Shown here piece by piece: positions 54,014-63,049 of a DNA stretch of 64,000 nucleotides. A program made the translations under genes and the position numbers. Origin of the DNA: SKVR01 sp964491395 (lineage in GTDB: Bacteria; Bacteroidota; Bacteroidia; Bacteroidales; UBA7960); contig CAZBGI010000013.1 of NCBI GenBank assembly GCA_964491395.1, positions 1-64,000 on the forward strand, in the 5' to 3' direction. The notes below the pieces were generated by a model. That model was not told the DNA's origin and did not search any database. It saw only the letters and a program-made list of their open reading frames with translations. The first letter of the stretch is position 1. Each line of letters opens with the position of its first letter.

Positions 54014-56146
54014 ATGGAAACAATTGAAAGCTGGCCCGGGAAACCCTATCCCCTGGGCTCTCACTACGATAAAGACGGAGTAAATTTTGCTCTTTTCTCA
54101 GAAAATGCTACCGGGGTAGAACTATGTCTTTTTAACGAAGAGGGAAAACAAACCCACAAAATCCCGGTAACAGATCGAACGCATAACCAGTGGCATATTT
54201 ATATTCCCGGGTTACAAGCCGGACAACTTTACGGGTATCGTGTACATGGCCCTTATAATCCTGTGGAAGGGCACAGATTCAACCCCAACAAACTCCTTAT
54301 CGATCCCTATGCCAAAGCGTTGAATGGGATTGAAAAATGGGATGATTCTCTTTTTGGCTATCAGATGAAACACGAAGAAAAAGATCTTTCTTTTAGTGAA
54401 TCAGACAGCGCTCCCTTTGTTCCCAAAAGTGTGGTAATTGATGATCATTTCGATTGGCACGGAGATACTCAACTTAAAATCCCACTCAACAAAACCATCA
54501 TTTATGAGACCCACGTAAAAGGTTTTACCCAAAAGTTCCCCGGCCTCCCCGAAGAGATCAAAGGCACGTATGCCGCCATGCGCCATCCTGATGTAATCAA
54601 TTATCTGAAATCCCTTGGCGTGAATGCGGTGGAGCTTATGCCCGTGCATCACTTTATTCATGACCGGCATCTGGTCGAACAGGGGCTCTCCAATTACTGG
54701 GGTTACAACAGCATCAACTTTTTTGCTCCTCACCCCCAATATTCAGCTGCTGAGTTTGGCGTTGAACAAATCTATGAATTCAAAAACATGGTAAAGTCAC
54801 TGCACGAAGCAGGCATTGAGGTAATCCTGGATGTGGTTTACAATCATACGGGTGAAGGTAATGAGATGGGGCCTACCTTGTGTTTCAGGGGAATTGACAA
54901 TGCAGCTTATTACCGCCTGACCGACCAGGACAGACGATATTACATGGATTATACCGGCACCGGCAACACCCTGAATACAGTACATCCCACCATTTTGCGA
55001 CTCATCATGGACAGCCTGCGCTACTGGGTTACCGAAATGCACGTAGATGGTTTCCGGTTTGATCTAGCATCGGCCCTTGCGCGTGAATTCAGCGATGTGG
55101 ACAAATGGGGCTCTTTCTTTGATGTTTTACACCAGGACCCCGTTCTCTCTAATGTTAAACTCATCGCCGAACCCTGGGATATTGGAGAAAACGGCTACCA
55201 GGTAGGCAATTTCCCTCAAGGCTGGCTCGAATGGAACGGCCATTACCGGGATGTGATGCGTGATTTCTGGCGGGGAGAAAACCGCAAGCTGGGCAAATTT
55301 GCCTGGCGCTTTACCGGTAGCTCCGACCTGTATTACGACGATTGGAGACGCCCGGTGGCCAGTGTTAATTTTATCACTGCCCACGATGGTTTCACCCTGA
55401 ATGATTTGGTTTCCTACAATGAGAAACACAACCTGGCCAATGGCGAGAATAATCAGGATGGGGAAAGCCACAACCGATCATGGAACTGTGGAGAGGAAGG
55501 ACCCACCCGGGATCCCCAAATCATGCAATTGCGCAAAAAACAGGTGCATAATTTTCTCAGCACCCTGATGCTTTCGCAAGGAATACCTATGCTGGTGGCG
55601 GGTGACGAAATGGGAAAAACCCAGAAAGGCAACAACAATGCCTATTGCCAGGACAATGAATTATCATGGCTCAACTGGGAGCATGCGGATCAGGAACTTA
55701 TAAAATTTACATCCCAGCTCATTCGGCTTAGGCTCGAACATCATGTATTTTCCCGCATTCAGTGGTTTAAGTATAAACCGCTCAATTGTTCCGGTGTAAA
55801 AGACATTGAATGGTTTCTACCCAATGGCGATATCATGACCATCACCGACTGGGAAAGCGTTACCGCCAAGTCGGTGGGAGTCTACCTTTCAGGAGATGGT
55901 ATACCCGGCAAAACCTTTGACGGGAAGAAACTCAAAGATGATAACTTTTACCTGATTTTCAATGCCCATCACGAAAACAAGGAGTTTCTGCTTCCCAATG
56001 AAGACTGGGGCGGCCCCTGGTCGCTTATCATGGACACCCGAAAAGGAAAGTTTTTTTATGACAACCAGCAGGTGTTTCGCGCCGGAGACACCGTTTTTGC
56101 GGAAGGACGCTCTATCGTATTGCTTATCAACAAAAGAGAGAGATAA
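54014..56146 (+). CDS. glgX: Glycogen debranching enzyme GlgX
   Basis: This 710-aa protein has an N-terminal CBM48 domain (residues 8-100: GSHYDKDGVNFALFSENATGVELCLF) and a GH13 isoamylase-type catalytic domain. The catalytic residues are Asp in HVDGFRFDLASAL, Glu in LIAEPWDIGENGYQ and Asp in ITAHDGFTLNDL. The WNCGEEGPT and GDEMGKTQKGNNNAYCQDN segments are typical of GlgX/TreX. It hydrolyses alpha-1,6 branches of glycogen and releases linear maltodextrin. In clusters with treY and treZ, as here, the enzyme feeds linear chains into trehalose production. Confidence 0.96.
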   Translation: METIESWPGKPYPLGSHYDKDGVNFALFSENATGVELCLFNEEGKQTHKIPVTDRTHNQWHIYIPGLQAGQLYGYRVHGPYNPVEGHRFNPNKLLIDPYAKALNGIEKWDDSLFGYQMKHEEKDLSFSESDSAPFVPKSVVIDDHFDWHGDTQLKIPLNKTIIYETHVKGFTQKFPGLPEEIKGTYAAMRHPDVINYLKSLGVNAVELMPVHHFIHDRHLVEQGLSNYWGYNSINFFAPHPQYSAAEFGVEQIYEFKNMVKSLHEAGIEVILDVVYNHTGEGNEMGPTLCFRGIDNAAYYRLTDQDRRYYMDYTGTGNTLNTVHPTILRLIMDSLRYWVTEMHVDGFRFDLASALAREFSDVDKWGSFFDVLHQDPVLSNVKLIAEPWDIGENGYQVGNFPQGWLEWNGHYRDVMRDFWRGENRKLGKFAWRFTGSSDLYYDDWRRPVASVNFITAHDGFTLNDLVSYNEKHNLANGENNQDGESHNRSWNCGEEGPTRDPQIMQLRKKQVHNFLSTLMLSQGIPMLVAGDEMGKTQKGNNNAYCQDNELSWLNWEHADQELIKFTSQLIRLRLEHHVFSRIQWFKYKPLNCSGVKDIEWFLPNGDIMTITDWESVTAKSVGVYLSGDGIPGKTFDGKKLKDDNFYLIFNAHHENKEFLLPNEDWGGPWSLIMDTRKGKFFYDNQQVFRAGDTVFAEGRSIVLLINKRER

Positions 56147-56253
56147 TCTCATCCTCTGCCCGCATCGCATTTTATGCACAACCCCTTTATGGTTGATCCA
56201 AAACTTGTTTTTGCCGTATAAAATTACATATCACATTTTCTTACAAGTGGATT

Positions 56254-58107
56254 ATGAACATTTACCAGCGCCAGACAGGTATTAACTTTTACCCCAACCC
56301 TGAGATAAATATATGGGCCCCACATGCCCGTAAACTGGCCATTGAAATTGAGGGGAAAGAAACTGTCAGTTTAAGCAAAAAAGAAAGAGGTTTCTGGCAT
56401 GGCCGGCCTGACAATCTGAAACCCGGGGATCGCTATAAGTTGTGCATCAATGAAAAAGAATCTTTCCCGGACCCAGCATCCCTTTCTCAACCCGATGGGG
56501 TACATGGAGCTTCGGAATGCATTGATTTGAATGAAATAAAAAGCATAGATAATACCCATTGGCAGACACCCGCCCTGAAAGACCTGATCATTTATGAGCT
56601 TCATACCGGTACTTTCACCCCCCGGGGAACATTTGCCGGTATTGCAGAAAAAATCGACTACCTGAAAGTTTTGGGGGTAAATGCCCTCAAGATACTACCT
56701 GTTGCGGCTTTTCCCGGAGAACGGAACTGGGGGTACGATGGTGTTTTCCCTTATGCGGTGCAGCCATCTTATGGCGGGCCCATGGAGTTTGCAAAACTGG
56801 TGAAAGCATGCCATGAAAAAGAAATAGCTGTAATTCTGGATGTGGTTTACAACCACCTGGGTCCTGAGGGCAATTACCTGGGGGCATTCGGCCCGGTTTT
56901 TACAGGTAAATACACCACACCATGGGGCAAAGCCATCAATTATGATGACGCCTGGTGCGATGGTGTGCGGCAATTTTTTCTTGAAAACGCACTGATGTGG
57001 CTGCGCGATTTTCATGTGGACGGGCTGCGCCTGGATGCCGTGCATGCCATTAAGGATTTCAGTCCGAAACATTTTCTGCGCGAGTTATCAGAGAAAGTCG
57101 CGGAACTCAACCAGCAAACAGGAAAAAACCACTTCCTGATTGCTGAGTGTGATTTGAATGACACCCGCTATATCAACCCCTTGAAAAAAGAGGGATATGG
57201 AATGGATGCCCAATGGTGCGATGAGTGGCACCATTCGCTTCATGCATTGCTCACGGGAGAAAAAAACGGGTACTATTCTGATTTTGGAACGACAAAAGAA
57301 CTGGTAAAATCCTACAATAATGCATACGTTTTTACCGGAGAGTACTCGCCCCACCGGAAAAAAATTTTTGGCACCCCCACCCATGGTCAGCCCGGAGACC
57401 GATTTGTAATTTTTACACAAAATCATGACCAGACAGGCAACCGGCTGAAGGGCGACCGACTCTCAACACTCATTGATTTTGAACCGCTAAAACTGGCAGC
57501 CGGAGCCATGCTCATGAGTCCTTTCGTCCCTATGCTTTTCATGGGGGAAGAGTATGCCGAGAAGAACCCTTTTCTTTACTTCGTCAGTCATGGAGATGAG
57601 CAACTTGTGAATGCCGTCAGGAAAGGACGGAAACGGGAATTCCGCGATTTTATCAAAAAAGCCGATCCGCCTGACCCGGCAGCACCAGGCACTTATAACA
57701 AGTCAAAACTCCGGTGGAATTTTGATGAGGACCCTCAGAAGAAACAAATGCTTGCCTTTTACCAGAAGCTTATTGCCATCCGTAAGGAGCATGCCCTGTT
57801 GCGTCCCGGTAACAGGTCAAATATATCAGCCTACCTGAGCCAAAATTCAAAAGCTGTTATCCTGGAACATGAAAATAACCGGGAACGCTTCATTACCGTG
57901 ATGAATTTTTCAAATGACACCATCACCTTGCATGAAGATGAAAATGGTTATGAAATCCCTGCTCTGCTGGCATATTCAGCTCACCAGAGCTGGGGAGGAA
58001 CCATCAAAGACAATAAATCGCCCTGGGAAGAAACAATATCGGGCCACACCATAACATTGCAACCATGGTCAATTGCCATTTCTATTCAGAAACTGCCGTA
58101 TCATTAA
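56254..58107 (+). CDS. treZ: Malto-oligosyltrehalose trehalohydrolase
   Basis: This 617-aa protein cuts trehalose from the end of malto-oligosyltrehalose. A CBM48-like N-terminus (NIWAPHARKLAIEIEGKE) precedes a GH13 domain with the TreZ-specific GERNWGYDGVFPYAVQPSYGG segment. The catalytic residues are Asp in HVDGLRLDAVHAI, Glu in LIAECDLND and Asp in FTQNHDQTGNR, and FMGEEYAEKNPFLYFVSHGD follows. The C-terminal domain is beta-sandwich-like. It lies 107 bases after glgX and 13 bases before treY, so treZ and treY are one transcription unit. Confidence 0.96.
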   Translation: MNIYQRQTGINFYPNPEINIWAPHARKLAIEIEGKETVSLSKKERGFWHGRPDNLKPGDRYKLCINEKESFPDPASLSQPDGVHGASECIDLNEIKSIDNTHWQTPALKDLIIYELHTGTFTPRGTFAGIAEKIDYLKVLGVNALKILPVAAFPGERNWGYDGVFPYAVQPSYGGPMEFAKLVKACHEKEIAVILDVVYNHLGPEGNYLGAFGPVFTGKYTTPWGKAINYDDAWCDGVRQFFLENALMWLRDFHVDGLRLDAVHAIKDFSPKHFLRELSEKVAELNQQTGKNHFLIAECDLNDTRYINPLKKEGYGMDAQWCDEWHHSLHALLTGEKNGYYSDFGTTKELVKSYNNAYVFTGEYSPHRKKIFGTPTHGQPGDRFVIFTQNHDQTGNRLKGDRLSTLIDFEPLKLAAGAMLMSPFVPMLFMGEEYAEKNPFLYFVSHGDEQLVNAVRKGRKREFRDFIKKADPPDPAAPGTYNKSKLRWNFDEDPQKKQMLAFYQKLIAIRKEHALLRPGNRSNISAYLSQNSKAVILEHENNRERFITVMNFSNDTITLHEDENGYEIPALLAYSAHQSWGGTIKDNKSPWEETISGHTITLQPWSIAISIQKLPYH

Positions 58108-58120
58108 AAGCCTCAATGCG

Positions 58121-60886
58121 ATGTACAACCCCATAACGACTTACCGTATCCAGTTTCACAAAGATTTTACCCTCAGGGATCTGGAAAAACAAATCGAATA
58201 CCTCTCTTTGCTTGGAGTTCAGGCTATTTATGCATCACCTATTCTGGCAGCCATTCCCGGGAGTGGCCATGGATATGATGTGATTGACCCCTTGCGATTC
58301 AATCCTGAAGTTACCGATGAAGAAACGTTCAGAAAAATCCGCAACAAATTGCGCAAGAAGAATATGGGCTGGATTCAGGACATTGTACCCAATCACATGG
58401 CCTATCACCCCGGCAATGTCTTATTGATGGATGTGCTGGAAAAAGGAAGCCACTCAAAATACTCCCGTTTTTTTGACTTTGAGCCGGGAGTACCCGATAA
58501 GGATAACAAACTCATGGCCCCATTCCTGGGTGATCTGCCCGGGGAAGCACTGAAAAACGGAGAAATTAAAACAGGCTTGAGGAAAGGTTCTTTCACCCTT
58601 GAATATTTTGACAATATTTTCCCCGTAAATCATGCAACTGTTCGGGCAATAATGGCCGGCGAGATAGCTTCTGCCCCAGCCTCATTGAAAGAGATCTGGG
58701 ATAGCTATCTCGATGCTGATCCGTCAAGGGCGTGTCTCAACAACACATGGGAAACGGGAAAAGAGAAAATACAGCAGGCCTGCACCCACCAGAAAGAAAG
58801 CAAAGAATTTATGGATCAACTCATTGAAAAACTCAACTCCAGCGAGGATTCCATCCGTGAGATAATGGATGGGCAGTTTTATGAGTTGTGTCATTGGCAG
58901 GAAACCGAGAAGCGCATCAACTTCCGCCGGTTCTTTACCGTGAACGGGCTCATTTGCCTGCGCATGGAAGATCCCGGGGTTTTTGAAATCTACCATCAAT
59001 TTATCCGGAAACATATTGCAGAGGGAAACTTTAACGGGTTGCGCATCGATCATATCGATGGATTGAACGATCCCAACCAGTACCTAGCCCAATTGCGTGA
59101 ACTTTGTGGGAATGATACATGGATAGTCGCCGAAAAAATCCTGGAAAATGATGAGCAGCTGCCCTCTTTCTGGCCTGTTCAGGGAAGCACAGGATATGAT
59201 TTCCTGGCTCTGGTCAACAACCTGCTTACCAGTGTAAAGCATTATGACAAACTAAAAGCACTGTACAGGAAAGTTACCAATATCAAGGCCTCACCTGCAG
59301 AACTTATTTACCAGAACAAGAAGATGATTCTTTCCACCCGTATGCATGGAGAATGGGACAACATCTTTCAGTACTTCAACCGACTGAGATTTATCGATTA
59401 TGAGAAAGAGAATATCAGCCGCGAGGAGATCAAAGAAGCACTGGGCGAGTTCATGCTTGCCTGCCCTGTTTACCGGCTTTATCCCAGGGTATTTCCATTG
59501 AAAAACCAAAACCGGAGGGTTGTGGAAGAGATTTTTGAAACGGCCCGGAAACGAATTCCCGCTTTAATACCTGCGCTGGAAACATTAGCATCCATCCTTC
59601 TTTCGCAGCGCCATGATGACACAGACTTCAATAAAAAGCTGCAACAATTCTTTACCCGGCTCATGCAATTCACCGGTCCGCTTATGGCCAAAGGAGTGGA
59701 GGATACTTCGATGTATCAGTACAACTGCTTTATTGCCCACAATGAAGTGGGTGACGCCATCAATGCTTCCGGTATCACCATCCAGGATTTTCATGCTGCC
59801 ATGAGAGAACGACAGCAAAAGTGGCCTTACACCCTGAACACAACCTCCACCCATGACACCAAGCGTGGAGAAGATGTAAGGGCACGGCTCAACGTGGTAA
59901 GCGAACTTTCCGGCGAATGGGAAGAGAAAGTCCATGAATGGATGCACATGAACCAGAAACTCAAAGTCCGGCTCGACAGTGGCCTGCTGGAGCCTTCGCT
60001 GAGTATAGAATATTTTATCTACCAGACACTGCTGGGCACTTTTCCTTTCGAGGGACAAACTGACGAGACCTACCTGCAACGCATCGACGAATATCTTGTA
60101 AAAGCTTTGCGTGAAGGAAAACGAAAAGTAAGCTGGAGGGATCCGGATGAAACTTACGAAGAAACGGTATGTCAGTTTGCCCGCAAAATGCTCGATCCAC
60201 AGCACACCTTCCTTGCAGCGTTTGTTCCCTTCATGCAAAAGGTAGCATGGCGGGGCATTGCCAACTCCCTCTCCCAGCTTACCCTGAAAACCACTTGCCC
60301 GGGGATTCCCGATATCTACCAGGGCACCGAGCTGTGGGATTTTACCCTTGTGGATCCTGATAACCGTCAATTGGTAGACTACGAGCTGCGGTGGGCTCAA
60401 CTGAAAGAGATGAAAAACCATCAACAACCCGACGCAGAAGCACTGCTGAAAGTTCTGCTGGAAAATGCTACCGATGGAAGAATCAAACTCTGGTACACCG
60501 CATGCCTGCTCCATGCCCGCAGGCAAAATCCGGATCTCTTTGTAAAAGGAGAATACATTGCCCTTACCGTGTCAGGAAAAAGAAAAGCACACCTGCTGGC
60601 TTTTGCCCGAAAGCATGAGGATCAGTGGGTTTTGGTTGTCGTTCCGTTGATTACCGCAACCCTGTCTGACCAAACCGGCGCAGCCTGCCTTCTGGATACA
60701 GACTGGGGAGATACTTGTATACAGCTCCCGCCAGAGGCACCACATAATTGGACCAATACTATCACTTCAAAAACGGTCAAGGGTAAAGATATCCTGATGG
60801 CTGCACAGGTGTTGACAGGAGTTGCCCCTCTTGTACTGTTAAGTCAAGGGGAGCAACAGATTTCTCATGCTTTGCATTCGAAATGA
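58121..60886 (+). CDS. treY: Malto-oligosyltrehalose synthase
   Basis: This 921-aa protein isomerises the reducing end of maltodextrin into an alpha,alpha-1,1 link. It opens YNPITTYRIQFHKDFTLRDLE and has the TreY landmarks: YASPILAAIPGSGHGYDVIDP, DIVPNHMAY, the catalytic Asp in NGLRIDHIDGLNDP, Glu in WIVAEKILENDEQLP and Asp in TTSTHDTKRGEDVRARL, and GIPDIYQGTELWDFTLVDPDNR near the end. I start at the ATG at 58121, 13 bases after treZ. An in-frame upstream ATG at 58073 would overlap treZ by 35 bases and adds residues unlike the family. It acts with TreZ and GlgX on glycogen. Confidence 0.95.
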   Translation: MYNPITTYRIQFHKDFTLRDLEKQIEYLSLLGVQAIYASPILAAIPGSGHGYDVIDPLRFNPEVTDEETFRKIRNKLRKKNMGWIQDIVPNHMAYHPGNVLLMDVLEKGSHSKYSRFFDFEPGVPDKDNKLMAPFLGDLPGEALKNGEIKTGLRKGSFTLEYFDNIFPVNHATVRAIMAGEIASAPASLKEIWDSYLDADPSRACLNNTWETGKEKIQQACTHQKESKEFMDQLIEKLNSSEDSIREIMDGQFYELCHWQETEKRINFRRFFTVNGLICLRMEDPGVFEIYHQFIRKHIAEGNFNGLRIDHIDGLNDPNQYLAQLRELCGNDTWIVAEKILENDEQLPSFWPVQGSTGYDFLALVNNLLTSVKHYDKLKALYRKVTNIKASPAELIYQNKKMILSTRMHGEWDNIFQYFNRLRFIDYEKENISREEIKEALGEFMLACPVYRLYPRVFPLKNQNRRVVEEIFETARKRIPALIPALETLASILLSQRHDDTDFNKKLQQFFTRLMQFTGPLMAKGVEDTSMYQYNCFIAHNEVGDAINASGITIQDFHAAMRERQQKWPYTLNTTSTHDTKRGEDVRARLNVVSELSGEWEEKVHEWMHMNQKLKVRLDSGLLEPSLSIEYFIYQTLLGTFPFEGQTDETYLQRIDEYLVKALREGKRKVSWRDPDETYEETVCQFARKMLDPQHTFLAAFVPFMQKVAWRGIANSLSQLTLKTTCPGIPDIYQGTELWDFTLVDPDNRQLVDYELRWAQLKEMKNHQQPDAEALLKVLLENATDGRIKLWYTACLLHARRQNPDLFVKGEYIALTVSGKRKAHLLAFARKHEDQWVLVVVPLITATLSDQTGAACLLDTDWGDTCIQLPPEAPHNWTNTITSKTVKGKDILMAAQVLTGVAPLVLLSQGEQQISHALHSK

Positions 60887-60922
60887 CAGACTCATCCCGG
60901 CAGCAGCAAAGCAAAATCTCAA

Positions 60923-61510
60923 TTACGGGCGCTCATTGGAAAGCTTTTCCATTTCTTCATTGAAAATACTTTCGAACTTCATTTTGTCATAATCCAGGCG
61001 CAACCTTTCATCTCTGCCAATACGATTCGAAATATTGTTCAAAAGTTCATCTTTCGCTACTTCCACAGCCACATAAACATTGTATCGCCCCTCATCCTCA
61101 AAAGTTCTGCTGCAAACCGTGGCCACATTGTTAAGAGATTGATTTACTACCGAACGGGTAAGATCTTCAAATTTTTCATTGTATTCATTCACATCCCCCA
61201 CGGTAATATCCTGGGAATAGCGATCCGTAACTGACTTAATGGTTCTGTTGACACTGGCGGCCAGTGCTGCATTGGCATCGAGATTGGCACGACGGCGTGT
61301 GGAAGCGAGATTGACTCCTTCAGCCATGCCTGTCCCCCGGAAATGGTTCATATCGGAATGATACTCCTCATCACTGCATGGCAAAATCAATTCGGTGCCC
61401 AGGGCATTGTCTTCGACAACTTCTTTTTTGCTCCCGCATTGGGTAAACACAAAAACTCCTGCCAGCAGAGTAGCAAAAAACAACATTTTTTTAGCGTTTG
61501 GCTTTTTCAT
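60923..61510 (-). CDS. Lipoprotein of unknown function (LPP20-like)
   Basis: This 195-aa protein has a lipoprotein signal (KKMLFFATLLAGVFVFTQC, lipidated Cys about residue 26). Its central helix, NLASTRRRANLDANAALAASVNRTIKSVTDRY, resembles the helical repeat of the LPP20 lipoprotein group, followed by YNVYVAVEVAKDELLNNIS. It is probably anchored in the outer membrane facing the periplasm. No enzyme motif is seen. It is monocistronic, with treY converging on it from the left (36 bases). Confidence 0.65.
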   Translation of the reverse strand: MKKPNAKKMLFFATLLAGVFVFTQCGSKKEVVEDNALGTELILPCSDEEYHSDMNHFRGTGMAEGVNLASTRRRANLDANAALAASVNRTIKSVTDRYSQDITVGDVNEYNEKFEDLTRSVVNQSLNNVATVCSRTFEDEGRYNVYVAVEVAKDELLNNISNRIGRDERLRLDYDKMKFESIFNEEMEKLSNERP

Positions 61511-61843
61511 AAGACTGGAAATTTAATTTGGAATAAAACGTTAATCAGATTTAGGATGCCGGAAGCAATAATCCTGCCGGATTGCGTTCGCTTTCGTGCG
61601 CCAAAAGTATCAAATAATTGTATAAGCCCGTTAAAAATTTTAAAACCAATACCGCAAAACCCATATTCATCAGGGGTTTGCTCTCACCACAGATGGCAAA
61701 GAACTGAAGAAAACCGAAGGTTAAACCCGCGTTGGATTCTTTCTTCCCGGTAAGCTTTTATTTGTTAATTTTGCCCCTTATCATCAGTGGCAATCATGCC
61801 CTATCAAAACACTTTCTTGTATCAATCTTAAAGATAAAACCAC
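61511..61843 (+). promoter_or_regulatory. Divergent intergenic region; -7 element TAATTTTG at 61766-61773
   Basis: There is no gene. TAATTTTG at 61766-61773 matches TAnnTTTG and would start the aminotransferase transcript near 61780, about 64 bases before its ATG. A good -33 element is not evident. The promoter of the lipoprotein at 61510 should also lie here but I cannot place it. Confidence 0.45.
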
Positions 61844-63040
61844 ATGACCATACAACTTTCTGACAGAATCAACCAGCTGGGAGAATCAGAAACACTGGCT
61901 ATGTCGCGTATCAGCCGCGAACTGAAAGCCAAGGGAAACAATGTAATCAATTTAAGTGTAGGAGAACCCGACTTTTTTACACCCGATAAAATCAAAGAGG
62001 CCGCCAAAAAAGCCATCGACGATAATTTTTCTTTTTATCCCCCGGTCAACGGCTACCTGGAACTCAGAGAAGCCATCTGCCAGAAACTGGAAAGAGACAA
62101 CCATCTGCATTACACCCCCGATCAGATTGTTGCCAGCACCGGTGCCAAGCACTCCATCATGAATGCAATCCTGTGCCTGGTAAACCCGGGAGACGAAGTT
62201 ATCATACCCACCCCCTATTGGGTAAGCTATTCGCATATGGTGACTTATGCCCAGGGAAAGCATGTTTATATTGAAGCCGGCATTGAAAATGACTTCAAAA
62301 TCACCCCTCAACAATTAGAAAACGCCATTACGCCCGCCACAAAACTCTTCATGTTCTCCAGCCCCTGCAATCCCAGTGGTTCGGTATACAGCAAAGAAGA
62401 ACTCCGGGAGCTGGCCGCAGTTTTTGAGCGCCACCCGCATGTATTCATAATTTCAGACGAAATATATGAACTCATCAATTTCGACAAGAATCATGAGAGC
62501 ATCGCGCAGTTCCCATCCATCAAAGACCGGGTAATACTTATCAATGGAGTATCCAAAGGATTTGCCATGACCGGATGGAGGCTAGGTTATATGGCAGCCC
62601 ACCCGCAGATTGCAGCAGCTGCCAATAAGCTGCAGGGACAATTCACCTCCGCTACCAGCTCCATTGCACAAAAAGCAGCACAGGCTGCCATGGAAACACC
62701 ACCCGAAGCCACCTGGCACATGCTGGACAAATTCAGGGAGAGACGCGATTTGATGCTGGATCTTTTGAAAGATATTCCGGGGTTTAAAACCAATATACCA
62801 AAGGGTGCCTTCTATTTGTTTCCCGATATAAGCAGCTATTTCGGCAAGTCAGACGGCCAAACCACCATCCGCAATGCCAATGACCTGAGCAAGTATATTC
62901 TCAACAAGGTGTATGTAGCTCTTGTTCCGGGGGACGCTTTTGGTTCTCCCCATTGCATCAGGCTCTCCTATGCCACATCCAACGAATTGCTCATTGAAGC
63001 GGTTGAACGAATCAAAACAGCTCTCGCAGAACTCAGATAA
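61844..63040 (+). CDS. Class I PLP-dependent aminotransferase (aspartate aminotransferase-like)
   Basis: This 398-aa protein is a fold type I aminotransferase of the subgroup Ib aspartate type. Landmarks are VINLSVGEPDFFTPDKIKEAA at the start, a TGAKHSIMNAIL cofactor-phosphate region, PYWVSYSHMV, FSSPCNPSGSVYS with the PLP-contacting Asn, ISDEIYELI with the pyridine Asp, the Schiff-base lysine K238 in NGVSKGFAMTGWRLGY, and the substrate Arg in CIRLSYATS. It probably makes aspartate from oxaloacetate with glutamate, but broader substrates are possible. Its neighbour 9 bases downstream is the heptose kinase. Confidence 0.95.
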   Translation: MTIQLSDRINQLGESETLAMSRISRELKAKGNNVINLSVGEPDFFTPDKIKEAAKKAIDDNFSFYPPVNGYLELREAICQKLERDNHLHYTPDQIVASTGAKHSIMNAILCLVNPGDEVIIPTPYWVSYSHMVTYAQGKHVYIEAGIENDFKITPQQLENAITPATKLFMFSSPCNPSGSVYSKEELRELAAVFERHPHVFIISDEIYELINFDKNHESIAQFPSIKDRVILINGVSKGFAMTGWRLGYMAAHPQIAAAANKLQGQFTSATSSIAQKAAQAAMETPPEATWHMLDKFRERRDLMLDLLKDIPGFKTNIPKGAFYLFPDISSYFGKSDGQTTIRNANDLSKYILNKVYVALVPGDAFGSPHCIRLSYATSNELLIEAVERIKTALAELR

Positions 63041-63049
63041 AACCGCTTC

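Noticed and set aside
58073..58120. Upstream start for TreY inside treZ
   Set aside because: The added residues (including RNCRIIKSLNA) do not fit the family's N-terminus; the ATG at 58121 directly precedes the YNPITTYRIQF opening.
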